A stretch of DNA of 64,000 nucleotides, taken from NCBI RefSeq assembly GCF_000176235.1, contig NZ_ACZV01000004.1, forward strand, positions 1,240,001 through 1,304,000, written 5' to 3'. The stretch is from Vibrio orientalis CIP 102891 = ATCC 33934. GTDB taxonomy: Bacteria > Pseudomonadota > Gammaproteobacteria > Enterobacterales > Vibrionaceae. The notes under the pieces were generated by a model, which worked only from the letters and a program-made list of their open reading frames with translations, did no database searches and was not told where the DNA came from. The position numbers and the translations under genes are program-made. How positions within the stretch are numbered: the stretch's first letter is position 1; each line of letters begins with the position of its first letter. Positions 1-8,460 of this stretch are shown in pieces.

Positions 1-713
1 GCGAATGCACCGCCTGTCAACGGACCTTCTGGCCTTGCTGCTACGAGCAGTTCATCGGAAATAGCCGAGAGCGGACTATGACTAATGTTGGTTAATGAGA
101 CAACAGGGACACCGCGTCGATGGGCTTGTGTCGCTGCGTGGATAACCTCTTTGGTTGAGCCTGAGCTCGACACGGAAAACCACATATCGCCACTGTCACT
201 GCGGCCCGCACTCATTGCAGCCAAGTGCGTGTCCTCGTACATGATGGCCTTTTTGCCAATACGTACTAAACGATAAGCTAAGTAACGCCCGACAATACTT
301 GATGCACCGACGCCGACACAGCCGATGAATCGCGCACTATGAACCAGTTCGCAGATACGCATCAATGATTTACGGTCAATCAATTTGGCAGTATCTTGCA
401 GGCTATCGACGGCACTTTGCGCAGAGATATCGCAGATATCACCTTCCATTGGAGTTTGATTCTGCGAGGCCGTCTGGCTTAAATCAACCGCCAGTGCCAT
501 TCTGAAATCAGAATAACCTTTGTAGCCCATATCGCGACATAAACGCACTACCGTCGCTTCACTCGTTTGAGTATTACGAGCAAGATCGGTAATGGTTTGA
601 AACTGAACGTCATGAGCGTTCTCTAGTACGTAATCCGCAACTAGTCTTAGTTTTTTACTCAACGGCTCAATATTAGAACGCAATCGAACTAATAGATTTT
701 TAGGCGAATTCAC
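1..713 (-). CDS. nanR: RpiR-family regulator of sialic acid genes (NanR), 3' end cut by window
   Basis: RpiR-type regulator, incomplete because the window edge removes its C-terminus. I read 237 codons from a GTG start at 713, with AGAGG a few bases upstream. An N-terminal helix-turn-helix (TITDLARNTQTSEATVVRL) is followed by a SIS sugar-phosphate isomerase domain with the phospho-sugar motif SSSGST near residue 170. Vibrio NanR proteins of this family are known to respond to N-acetylmannosamine-6-phosphate. Here it lies downstream of, and on the same strand as, the lyase and TRAP genes, as expected for the nan repressor. Family certain; the nanR assignment rests on context. Confidence 0.8.
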   Translation of the reverse strand, partial: MNSPKNLLVRLRSNIEPLSKKLRLVADYVLENAHDVQFQTITDLARNTQTSEATVVRLCRDMGYKGYSDFRMALAVDLSQTASQNQTPMEGDICDISAQSAVDSLQDTAKLIDRKSLMRICELVHSARFIGCVGVGASSIVGRYLAYRLVRIGKKAIMYEDTHLAAMSAGRSDSGDMWFSVSSSGSTKEVIHAATQAHRRGVPVVSLTNISHSPLSAISDELLVAARPEGPLTGGAF

Positions 714-792
714 GAAGGCCTCTTTACATTTATATGGCTGAGCTAAAAGTATCAAACTCAATCTGTTTTGAACACCAGCATTGGCTTGATAA

Positions 793-1671
793 TCAAATAA
801 AGTTATTAAAACTAAAAGTTTCAATCATCTTGTTGATCTTGTTTTTGCCTTCACTATCTAGCCCAAGGAAAGGCGCTCTGCATTCACCATAGTCGATACC
901 GAGTTCTCCCATCGCATACTTAATGCCTTGGTAAACTCCAACATCGAGCAAGACTTCCGTCACTCGATTGACCTGCTTTTGGCGTTCTAATGCTTTGTCT
1001 AAATGGCCTTCTCTCACCGCTTGGTAAAGCTCGACGTATTGCTTTGACATCAAGTTATAGGTACTACCAATCCCTCCACTGGCTCCCATCTGTAAACCAC
1101 TGATGAGCATAGTATCTTCACCATGAAAGATAATACTTTCCGGTTTTGCCTGACGTAATCTCTCGACAAAAAACATATCGGTAGTGGTGTGTTTGATGCC
1201 AACTACATTCTCTAACTCTGACAGTTGCAGCAGTTCTTGGTGCTCAAAGGTAACACCTGTCGTGCCCGGAATATTGTAGAGCAACAAGGGAATGGGCGAG
1301 TATTGAGCAAGGCTCTTATAATAGTGAATCACTTCAGCCTTACTGAAACCGTAGTAAAAAGGTGGCGTTGCCGAAATGGCATCATAGTCCGCAGCAACCG
1401 CACTATCGATTAGCTGTAAAGACTCATGCAATGCAATGGTGCCAACATGAGCAATCATTGGAACACGTCCATTATTGACTGAGGAAACCGCATTGAGCAC
1501 CTGTTTTCGCTCATCAATACTCATCATAAAACATTCTGATGAGCTACCGCCGATATAGAATCCATGTACACCTTGCGTGATATGGTGCTCGACCATCGCG
1601 GGAATTTTATCAAGTTGCAGCAAACCATTAGATGAAAATGGTGTCATCAAGGGAAGGTAAATGCCCTGCAT
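793..1671 (-). CDS. N-acetylneuraminate lyase-like protein (DapA/NAL family), E. coli NanA type
   Basis: Class I aldolase of the dihydrodipicolinate synthase / N-acetylneuraminate lyase family, 292 aa, full length. Visible: GGSSSE (41-46) in place of the carboxylate-binding GGSTGE of E. coli NanA, the Tyr of LYNIPGTTG (Y132), the Schiff-base Lys of GIKHTTTD (K160), and GGIGSTYN near 199. It aligns best with E. coli NanA, not with the neighbouring lyase. The D191-E192 pair of E. coli NanA, which contacts the glycerol tail of sialic acid, reads D186-T187 here, so side-chain specificity may differ. It is last in the lyase/TRAP group, 61 bp after nanA. Lyase chemistry likely, substrate open. Confidence 0.8.
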   Translation of the reverse strand: MQGIYLPLMTPFSSNGLLQLDKIPAMVEHHITQGVHGFYIGGSSSECFMMSIDERKQVLNAVSSVNNGRVPMIAHVGTIALHESLQLIDSAVAADYDAISATPPFYYGFSKAEVIHYYKSLAQYSPIPLLLYNIPGTTGVTFEHQELLQLSELENVVGIKHTTTDMFFVERLRQAKPESIIFHGEDTMLISGLQMGASGGIGSTYNLMSKQYVELYQAVREGHLDKALERQKQVNRVTEVLLDVGVYQGIKYAMGELGIDYGECRAPFLGLDSEGKNKINKMIETFSFNNFI

Positions 1672-1704
1672 ATAAACCTCTGAGAATTAGAAGCATCAAT
1701 GTGA

Positions 1705-1720
1705 GGGAGGCAAGCCTCCC
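1705..1720 (-). other. Short GC-rich hairpin between the two lyase genes
   Basis: GGGAGG-CAAG-CCTCCC forms a 6-bp stem with a 4-nt loop in the 61-bp spacer between nanA and the second lyase. There is no U tract after it on the minus strand, so it looks like an mRNA processing or stability stem, not a terminator. Confidence 0.4.
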
Positions 1721-1732
1721 CCTTTGATTTAG

Positions 1733-2623
1733 TTAGAGAAAGTTTACGTCGCGCAGTTTCGCCAATACATCGGCTTTTTGGTTTGCGCTTAGTGCACGGA
1801 TTGGTTGGCGAGGGTCACCCGCATCAATACCGTGCAGCTGCATCGCTACTTTACCTGCGGCAACACCACCATACTCAACCAACACACGAATTATCGCGAT
1901 GACTTTATCCATCAATGCAGCTACTTCGTCATGCTTACCTTGGTTAAACGCTTCAATAATCTTTAGGTAAAGCGGAGCAGCATAGTTGTAGGTACTACCA
2001 ACCGCACCGACTGCGCCTACCGCAAGGCCCGCAGGCAGAAACTCATCTACACCGAAAGGAATATCAAATTTGCCACCAGAAACGCGCACGCAGCGTTGGT
2101 ATTCATACAGATCAGCGTTGTTGAACTTAGCACCTGATAGGTTCGGAATACGCTGTTCACCTTTGATTAAAAACTGCTCTAAATCAAGATTTACCCCAGA
2201 CATACCAGAGTGGTAGTAGTAGAAACCCTTCGATGGTGCGGCAGCCGCAACCTGCGCGCAATAATCGACAAGATCATCAACGCTACCCGGCTTAAAGAAA
2301 CATGGTCCGATTGCTGAAGTTGCTAAAATATCGAGCGTTTCCGCATGCTCAGTTAAGTTAAGCGTATCGACAATGCTCAGAGCGCCAGTATGCAGAATCA
2401 AATCAAGCTTGCCATCTGCCGCTTTCACCCAGCGTTCTGCTATCGCTTTACGTTCTTCTACAGAACAATGAATCCCTTCTCCGGTTGTGCCACATACATA
2501 AGCCCCCTTAACGCCTTGATCAATCAGTAGCGCGGCAATTTGGTCGATTGCCGCAAAGTTGACTTTATTGTTTGCGTCGAACGGGGTGTGGGGAGCGGCA
2601 ATTAGGCCAGTTAACTTATTCAT
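1733..2623 (-). CDS. nanA: N-acetylneuraminate lyase, Vibrio/eukaryote-like type
   Basis: Cleaves N-acetylneuraminate to N-acetylmannosamine and pyruvate in the cytoplasm. 296 aa, start LTGLIAAPHTPFD typical of the Vibrio/eukaryotic NAL group. Visible: GTTGE (45-49), the catalytic Tyr in FYYYHSG (about 137), the Schiff-base Lys in GAKFNNAD (K166), and the substrate pair D193-E194 in GVDEF. It lies 26 bp after siaM in the same direction, matching the siaPQM-nanA order known in Vibrio. This is the canonical lyase of the pair. Confidence 0.9.
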   Translation of the reverse strand: MNKLTGLIAAPHTPFDANNKVNFAAIDQIAALLIDQGVKGAYVCGTTGEGIHCSVEERKAIAERWVKAADGKLDLILHTGALSIVDTLNLTEHAETLDILATSAIGPCFFKPGSVDDLVDYCAQVAAAAPSKGFYYYHSGMSGVNLDLEQFLIKGEQRIPNLSGAKFNNADLYEYQRCVRVSGGKFDIPFGVDEFLPAGLAVGAVGAVGSTYNYAAPLYLKIIEAFNQGKHDEVAALMDKVIAIIRVLVEYGGVAAGKVAMQLHGIDAGDPRQPIRALSANQKADVLAKLRDVNFL

Positions 2624-2649
2624 TTTTAATACCTTTAATAATTTTGTTT

Positions 2650-3933
2650 CTACTGTCCGTAGCCCAAGAAGATTTCAGGAAGCAACAGAGTGAATTGAGG
2701 GAAAACAGCAACGAGTGCAAGCACGATAAATAGCGGCACAAGCAATGGAATAACACCGCGCGTCAAAACGTGGAATGGAATGTCACCCACACGCGATACG
2801 ACGTATAACGCCATGCCCATCGGTGGAGTTAAGATACCGATCATCAGGTTTAAGATTGCCATTACACCAAAGTGAACTGGGTCGATACCCACTGCACCCG
2901 CTACAGGCACTAGGAAAGGAACCAGCAGCAGCAATAGCGCCAATGATTCGATAAAGGTTCCCAAGAACAGCAGGAGTAAGTTAATAAGTAGCAATAAAAC
3001 TAGCGGGTTATCACTGATGGTTAAGAAGTAATCAGCCAGCATTTGCGGTAATTGTTCACGCGCAACAATCCAACCAAACACAGTCACACCCATGACCATT
3101 AGTGCAACCACAGCCGTGGTGTTAACCGTTTCTCTTAAAATTTCAACAAAGCCACTTAACGTAAGCTGCTTGTACACGACTGTACCTAAGAACAAAGCGT
3201 AAAGAGAAGAAACGACAGCCGCTTCCGTTGGCGTAAACTTACCTGAGAAAATACCACCAATAATGATTACCGGAGTCAGTAGCGATAAGAACGCTTCTTT
3301 AAATGATCTTAGCTGCGCTTTACGTGATGCACGCGGCAATGTCATATAGCCACGCTTTTTACAAATAAAATAGCTCATTGTCATTAGAGCGACACAGCAC
3401 AGTAGGCCAGGTATTGCACCTGCTAAAAATAAAGCACCGATGGAAGTGTTTGAGACTACACCATAAATGACCAAGGGAATTGAAGGGGGAACCAATGGAC
3501 CAATAATACAAGAAGCCGCGGTCAAACCACCGGCGAAATCATCGTCATACTTTGCATCACGCATCGACTTAATTTCGAGTTGTCCTAAACCACCAGCATC
3601 GGCTAAAGCCGAACCAGACATACCAGAAAATAGTAGGCTCGCCATGATGTTTACGTGACCCAAACTGCCCGTAATATGACCAACCATAGATTTAGCAAAG
3701 TTAAAGATTCGCTCTGTAATGCCCGCACTATTCATCAAGTGACCAGTCAAAACAAAAAACGGAACCGCCAACAATGTGAAGTTGTCGATACCACCCAGCA
3801 TTTGTTGAGCAGCAAAGTTAATACCTATGCTATTGGTAACAAGCAAGAACACCAATGCAACGAAAATTAGTGAAAAGCCCACTGGCATACCTGCAAACAG
3901 CAGCCCTAGCCAGCCAAAAATTGAACCTGCCAT
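2650..3933 (-). CDS. siaM: Sialic acid TRAP transporter large membrane subunit (DctM)
   Basis: Large permease subunit of a tripartite ATP-independent periplasmic transporter, 427 aa, about 12 hydrophobic segments spread over the whole length. DctM signatures include GGIDNFTLLAVPFFVLTG near 47 and GPLVPPSIP near 144. It moves sialic acid delivered by SiaP across the inner membrane, driven by sodium. siaQ ends 9 bp upstream, so the two are translated together. The assignment to sialate follows from SiaP and the catabolic neighbours. Confidence 0.92.
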   Translation of the reverse strand: MAGSIFGWLGLLFAGMPVGFSLIFVALVFLLVTNSIGINFAAQQMLGGIDNFTLLAVPFFVLTGHLMNSAGITERIFNFAKSMVGHITGSLGHVNIMASLLFSGMSGSALADAGGLGQLEIKSMRDAKYDDDFAGGLTAASCIIGPLVPPSIPLVIYGVVSNTSIGALFLAGAIPGLLCCVALMTMSYFICKKRGYMTLPRASRKAQLRSFKEAFLSLLTPVIIIGGIFSGKFTPTEAAVVSSLYALFLGTVVYKQLTLSGFVEILRETVNTTAVVALMVMGVTVFGWIVAREQLPQMLADYFLTISDNPLVLLLLINLLLLFLGTFIESLALLLLLVPFLVPVAGAVGIDPVHFGVMAILNLMIGILTPPMGMALYVVSRVGDIPFHVLTRGVIPLLVPLFIVLALVAVFPQFTLLLPEIFLGYGQ

Positions 3934-3942
3934 AAGGATTCC

Positions 3943-4452
3943 CTACCTCTGTGCCATTTGCGAATTCGATGCCTGCGCATCTTTAGTACAACCAAAAAGT
4001 TGCTTTGAAAGTCCAAACATTTTCTCAAGCTGTCTGAACACCATGAACAATCCACCTAACGGCAAGCTATAGTTCATCCAGCTGCTTGATACCCCTAAAG
4101 TAATTAACTCGAAGAACGCAGTTCGTTGAACATGTTGGTAGCCTAAATAGATGATGGCGATGATAGAAAACAGCACCGCGACCTCTAGTGACAGCACTAA
4201 TGCCAAACGGGCTTTTTCAGGCAATTTATCTGAGAAAAAAGTGATGTTGACGTGTGTATTGCGCTTAATCGCAATCGCACAGCCAATTAACGACATGTAC
4301 ATAAATAGAACTCGGGCGAGTTCTTCACTCCAAAGAGAAGGATCATTTAACAACCAACGAGTACCAATTTGCCATGTCAGTACCACTAACAATGCAACCA
4401 TTAAAGGTACGGTTAAGATCTCTTCAATATTATCAATTATCTTCTTAAACAT
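3943..4452 (-). CDS. siaQ: Sialic acid TRAP transporter small membrane subunit (DctQ)
   Basis: Small TRAP membrane subunit, four hydrophobic segments, with the family's WSEELARVLF-type motif near residue 40. I place the start at the ATG at 4452 (MFKKIIDNIEE, 169 aa) because GGAG stands 6 bases before it. The in-frame ATG at 4464 touches the base of an intercistronic hairpin and has no ribosome site. Separate from siaM, unlike fused SiaQM of Haemophilus. Confidence 0.9.
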   Translation of the reverse strand: MFKKIIDNIEEILTVPLMVALLVVLTWQIGTRWLLNDPSLWSEELARVLFMYMSLIGCAIAIKRNTHVNITFFSDKLPEKARLALVLSLEVAVLFSIIAIIYLGYQHVQRTAFFELITLGVSSSWMNYSLPLGGLFMVFRQLEKMFGLSKQLFGCTKDAQASNSQMAQR

Positions 4453-4464
4453 CTTGAGCTCCAT

Positions 4465-4518
4465 GGCTGGCCAAGTGCGGCCAGCCTGAATAGTCGAAAT
4501 AAACTGTTGTGTTTATTT
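4465..4518 (-). other. Two intercistronic hairpins between siaP and siaQ
   Basis: Two stem-loops fill the spacer after siaP. The first has arms AAATAAAC (4497-4504) and GTTTATTT (4511-4518). The second has arms GGCTGGCC (4465-4472) and GGCCAGCC (4479-4486) and ends just before the siaQ ribosome site. Neither is followed by a U tract. Such hairpins usually protect the upstream message, giving more binding protein than permease. Confidence 0.55.
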
Positions 4519-4520
4519 CC

Positions 4521-5486
4521 TTACATAGCTGCGAGTTTTTTAACTACAGGCTCGCCGATCTTTTGTTCAAATTCAGCGTACAGAGGCTGCATTGCTTCAC
4601 GGAATGGAGCAAGATCTGGGTAAGTGACCTTCACACCTTCTTTTTCGAAGAATGAAATCAGATCCGCTTCTTGCTGTTTCACGGATGCAGTATGTGCAGC
4701 GCCCGCTTTAGCAACGGCTTTGCTCACGATCTCTTTTTCTTCTGCAGAAAGCTTTTGCCATGTTGGCTCAGAAATGATCACCATCTGGTCATTAACGATG
4801 TGATTAGTCATCGCCAAGTTGCCTTGAACTTCATAGAATTTCATGGTTTTGATGGTTGGTAACGGGTTCTCTTGGCCATCAACGGCATTCGTTTGTAGTG
4901 CTAGGTAAACTTCAGAAAACGCCATCGGTGTTGGAGATGCACCTGACAGTTTTGCGTAGTTTAGATTTGGCTTAGCGTTTGGAACACGTAATTTAAGACC
5001 TTTAAAGTCTTCAATATTATTTAGAGGGCGGTTAGAAGTGGTTTCACGTGTACCATTGTACCAAGTATCTAGCGCACGCCAGTTAAACTTAGTCAGCATC
5101 TCTTCACGAACACCTTGACCAAATTCCGAGTCGAACATACGACGCAGGTGATCATAGTCGCGTGCAACATAAGGTAGCGTTACCGCTTCGGCACGTGGGA
5201 TCCAAAGACCCATACGACCAAACTCAGCGTAAGTGATATCCAAATCACCCATACTCAGTTGCTGAAGCATTGCTCTGTCATCACCCAATTGTGCACTTGG
5301 GTACAGCGCCAACTTCAATTCGCCATTACTCATCTCTTCGATTGTGTCCGCTAGAAGCTTCGCCGAAGTGTACTCCACAGAACCAACAGAAGCTTGCATA
5401 CCCATTTTTAGCGTCGTTTCAGCGTTAACAGAAACGGCACAACCAAGAGCCAGCATAGCGATAGTAAGTTTGTTGATGGCTTTCAT
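4521..5486 (-). CDS. siaP: Sialic acid-binding periplasmic protein SiaP (TRAP DctP)
   Basis: Periplasmic solute receptor of the sialate TRAP system. Start chosen at 5486 (MKAINKLTIAM) with AAAGGGAA upstream; an upstream in-frame ATG would add 15 residues before the signal peptide. The signal peptide ends at VNA about residue 22. The ligand loops match Haemophilus SiaP: YNGTRETTSNR (Arg for the carboxylate clamp), GLKLRVPNA (second Arg) and LQTNAVDGQENP (Asn). First gene of the leftward nan operon; its leader carries the inverted repeat shared with nanE. Confidence 0.94.
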   Translation of the reverse strand: MKAINKLTIAMLALGCAVSVNAETTLKMGMQASVGSVEYTSAKLLADTIEEMSNGELKLALYPSAQLGDDRAMLQQLSMGDLDITYAEFGRMGLWIPRAEAVTLPYVARDYDHLRRMFDSEFGQGVREEMLTKFNWRALDTWYNGTRETTSNRPLNNIEDFKGLKLRVPNAKPNLNYAKLSGASPTPMAFSEVYLALQTNAVDGQENPLPTIKTMKFYEVQGNLAMTNHIVNDQMVIISEPTWQKLSAEEKEIVSKAVAKAGAAHTASVKQQEADLISFFEKEGVKVTYPDLAPFREAMQPLYAEFEQKIGEPVVKKLAAM

Positions 5487-5547
5487 ATTATTCCCTTTTA
5501 TTAGATTTTTACCTTGCTTCACCAATTTCAAAAAAAACTTTTATTTT

Positions 5548-5602
5548 GTTTGAAAAAAATCTTCGTTATAGATTATTATTGCCGTGAAGATTATTTTCAA
5601 AC
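5548..5602. promoter_or_regulatory. Candidate NanR operator: 17-bp inverted repeat between siaP and nanE
   Basis: In the siaP-nanE intergenic region, arms GTTTGAAAAAAATCTTC (5548-5564) and GAAGATTATTTTCAAAC (5586-5602) are inverted copies matching 16 of 17 bases, 21 bp apart. This symmetric element between two divergent sialate operons is what a shared repressor site would look like, and an RpiR-type NanR is encoded nearby. Binding itself is inferred. Confidence 0.6.
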
Positions 5603-5735
5603 CAACTTTTTGCAAAATGTGATCGCGGACAAAAATTCGCCAGAGTTATCAATTAGCACACTGATTAGACGAATTGAGATGGATCGCTTTCTTCCCATCA
5701 CTCCGCAATTCAACGCTTAACTTATGAGGCCCGTC

Positions 5736-6446
5736 GTGAGAACAAAAACACTAAATATCAACGAGTTAAAGTCATCCTTACTAGGTCAAACCGTGGTTTC
5801 TATTCAACCCGTCGCTGGTAGTCCATTAGAAAAAACAGAATTTATCGTCGCGATGGCGCTGGCTGCCGAACAAGCAGGAGCAAGAGCCCTTCGCATCGAA
5901 GGTGTCGAAAATGTCGCCGCTGTCGCTGCTACGGTGAGTGTACCAATTATTGGAATCGTGAAACGTGACTTGCAGGACAGTCCCGTTCGCATCACACCTT
6001 TTGCCCACGATGTTGATAACCTTGCGAATGCGGGAGCTACCATCATTGCCTTTGATGCCACAGATCGTGAACGCCCTGAGAGCCGCGATCACATTGCTCA
6101 AGCAATTAAAAACTCTGGGTGCTTTGCGATGGCAGACAGCTCTTGTTTTGATGACGGAGAGTGGGCCCACACGCAAGGAGTCGAGATTATCGGCTCAACG
6201 CTGTCTGGCTATGTCGGTGAGGTTGAGCCTACCGAACCAGATTTGCAATTGGTGAAACAGTTTTCCCAAGCGGGGTTCTTTACAATGGCAGAAGGTCGCT
6301 ACAACACACCAGAATTAGCGGCTCAAGCGATAGAAGCTGGCGCAGTTGCGGTAACCGTAGGTTCAGCGATTACTCGCCTAGAAGTGGTCACCAACTGGTT
6401 TAACGCCGCGACGCAGGCGGTAGGGGGAAAGCAATGCACACACTAG
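5736..6446 (+). CDS. nanE: N-acetylmannosamine-6-phosphate 2-epimerase
   Basis: Converts ManNAc-6-P to GlcNAc-6-P. TIM-barrel signatures: [43 protein letters not shown] (catalytic Lys), [19 protein letters not shown] and [14 protein letters not shown] at 5736 is taken as start because GAGG sits 6 bases upstream; the in-frame ATG at 5724 has no ribosome site. First gene of the rightward operon; its 3' end overlaps nanK by 13 bp. Confidence 0.92.
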   Translation: MRTKTLNINELKSSLLGQTVVSIQPVAGSPLEKTEFIVAMALAAEQAGARALRIEGVENVAAVAATVSVPIIGIVKRDLQDSPVRITPFAHDVDNLANAGATIIAFDATDRERPESRDHIAQAIKNSGCFAMADSSCFDDGEWAHTQGVEIIGSTLSGYVGEVEPTEPDLQLVKQFSQAGFFTMAEGRYNTPELAAQAIEAGAVAVTVGSAITRLEVVTNWFNAATQAVGGKQCTH

Positions 6447-7297
6447 CCATCGACATTGGCGGAACCAAGATAGCGTTAGGCTTAGTCACAGATGGTAAGC
6501 TGATCGAACGAGCCCAGATCCCGACGCCTAGGGCACAAAGTGCAGCGCAGTTTGCGCAAGTCATACTGACATGTGCAGAGCAATGGCTGCCAAAAATAGA
6601 TAATATCGGGGTGTCGACAACGGGCTTAGTCACCAAAGGCGGTATCTCAGCCATCAACCCAGATACCTTAGCTTTTCCAAGCCCTTTCCCACTTGCTCAA
6701 GCGTTGGAATCACTAACAAATAAGCCTGTCGCGATGCTCAATGATGCCCAAGCAGCGGCATGGTACGAATTTGTTAGACTTGAGACACCAGTGAAAAATA
6801 TGGCGTTCATTACTGTCTCTACCGGAGTGGGTGGCGGTATTATCATTGATGGTAAGTTACATCAAGGCGGCGCAGGCTTAGCGGGCCATATCGGTCATAT
6901 CTCTATTGATAGCCAAGGCCCGCAATGCGGTTGTGGCCAAACAGGGTGTGTGGAAGTTATCGCTTCTGGTACCGCGATTAAAAAAGCCAGTGATGCCGAG
7001 TTTACTCCACCCATTAGCAATATTGATCTTTTTGAGCAAGCGGACAGCAACCCAGTCGCCGAGACGATCATCTCTCACAGTGCCCAAGCCATTGCTACGC
7101 TATGCTGTAACTTGAAAGCGACGTTGGACTTGGATGTGATTGTTCTAGGTGGTGGTGTTGGACTCGCCAAAGGCTATTTAGATCGTGTAAGAAAAGCGAT
7201 TCAAACACGACCGAGTGCGTTTCAAATCCCAGTGACCGAAGCGATCGGTAACTACGATGCTTGCCTACTTGGCGCAGCCTATCAATTTAAGGAGTAA
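6434..7297 (+). CDS. nanK: N-acetylmannosamine kinase (ROK family)
   Basis: Phosphorylates ManNAc to ManNAc-6-P. 287 aa, ROK family: ATP motif [11 protein letters not shown] at the N-terminus, STGVGGGI near 135, GHIGHI before the structural zinc motif CGCGQTGC, and the second ATP site [11 protein letters not shown] near 237. The ribosome site GGGGGAAA lies inside the end of nanE. Position between nanE and nagA fixes the substrate. Confidence 0.92.
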   Translation: MHTLAIDIGGTKIALGLVTDGKLIERAQIPTPRAQSAAQFAQVILTCAEQWLPKIDNIGVSTTGLVTKGGISAINPDTLAFPSPFPLAQALESLTNKPVAMLNDAQAAAWYEFVRLETPVKNMAFITVSTGVGGGIIIDGKLHQGGAGLAGHIGHISIDSQGPQCGCGQTGCVEVIASGTAIKKASDAEFTPPISNIDLFEQADSNPVAETIISHSAQAIATLCCNLKATLDLDVIVLGGGVGLAKGYLDRVRKAIQTRPSAFQIPVTEAIGNYDACLLGAAYQFKE

Positions 7298-7300
7298 AGA

Positions 7301-8434
7301 ATGGGACTCAAAGCTATCTCGGCCCCACGTATTTTTGACGGCAATCAATATCATACTGATGCTGCGTTAGTTTGGGATAAGGAACATATTCACACCATTA
7401 TTCCGCTATCTGAGTTAACCGATGATATTGAGCATCAACACTTTGCTGATGCACTCATCGCCCCTGGTTTTATCGATATTCAAGTTAATGGCGGCGGAGG
7501 GGTGATGTTCAATAATACCATTACCCCACAAGGTATCGACACCATCTGCACGGCTCACCGTAAACACGGCACTGCCTACTTACTGCCAACCTTGATAAGT
7601 TCAACGCCAGAAAACATTCAGCTAGCGCTCAGTGCGACTCAGCAGGGCATGAGTGATCACATCGCCGGCTTACTTGGCATTCATCTTGAAGGCCCTTGGT
7701 TAAACAAGGATAAGAAAGGTGCCCACGATCCAAATTTGTTCTATGCACCGAGCGTCGAAGACCTCAAGCAGTTTGCTTGGCCAAGCCAAGGTAAAGTTTT
7801 GGTTACAGCTGCAGTAGAGAACATCGAGCCAAGTGCTTTGAGTTGGATGAAAGCGCAAAACTTCACCTTGTCTTGTGGTCACAGCAACGCTAAGGCGTCA
7901 CAGTTAACCGAAGAAAAACTCAGTTATGTAGACGGGTTTACCCACCTATTTAACGCCATGTCGCCTTTTGAAGGCAGAGAACCCGGCGTGGTAGGAACAG
8001 CGCTAAATACCGATAGCGCTTGGTGTTCAATCATCACCGATAATATCCACGTTCATCCGCAAAGCTTCCTACTTGCCCACAAAGCCAAACCGCAAGGTAA
8101 AATGTTGATTGTCACTGATGCGATGGCAACGGTTGGCAGCGAAAAAGATTATTTCGAACTCGATGGCGAAGTGATCAGTGTAGTAGACAATAAGCTGGTC
8201 AACAGCAGAGGCAGCCTCGCTGGCGCGCATATTGGCATGGATGAATCAGTCGCAAACGTCATTGAATGGGGCATATCAGAGGACGAAGCGCTCAAGATGG
8301 CCTCAACCTACCCAGCACAAGCATTGCAATGCGAAAAGCTTGGTGCACTAAAGAATGGCTTCCGTGCCTCTGCCACCGTTTTAGGCCAAGATTATCGAAG
8401 TCAGGCGGTACTCGTGGATGGGAAGTTGTACTAA
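7301..8434 (+). CDS. nagA: N-acetylglucosamine-6-phosphate deacetylase
   Basis: Amidohydrolase giving GlcN-6-P and acetate. 377 aa. Visible: GFIDIQVNGGGGV, the metal-binding Glu in HLEGPWLNKDKKGAH, His in CGHSNA, His in THLFNAMSPFEGREPG, IHVHP, and the catalytic Asp in IVTDAMATVG. Starts 3 bp after nanK with AAGGAG. Ends the operon; a strong terminator follows at once. Probably a copy dedicated to sialate; a second nagA may exist elsewhere. Confidence 0.92.
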   Translation: MGLKAISAPRIFDGNQYHTDAALVWDKEHIHTIIPLSELTDDIEHQHFADALIAPGFIDIQVNGGGGVMFNNTITPQGIDTICTAHRKHGTAYLLPTLISSTPENIQLALSATQQGMSDHIAGLLGIHLEGPWLNKDKKGAHDPNLFYAPSVEDLKQFAWPSQGKVLVTAAVENIEPSALSWMKAQNFTLSCGHSNAKASQLTEEKLSYVDGFTHLFNAMSPFEGREPGVVGTALNTDSAWCSIITDNIHVHPQSFLLAHKAKPQGKMLIVTDAMATVGSEKDYFELDGEVISVVDNKLVNSRGSLAGAHIGMDESVANVIEWGISEDEALKMASTYPAQALQCEKLGALKNGFRASATVLGQDYRSQAVLVDGKLY

Positions 8435-8460
8435 AAAAGGAGGCCATCGCCTCCTTTTTT
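8433..8460. terminator. Bidirectional terminator after nagA
   Basis: A 12-bp perfect stem, AAAAAAGGAGGC-CATC-GCCTCCTTTTTT, with A and T tracts on both sides. It serves nagA on the plus strand and the MFS gene on the minus strand, whose stop it touches. Confidence 0.9.

Noticed and set aside
5611..5640. CRP site upstream of nanE
   Set aside because: Only the left half TGTGA is good; the right half ACAAA does not match TCACA.
5826..6176. Long minus-strand frame inside nanE
   Set aside because: It is an antisense shadow of a conserved epimerase gene.
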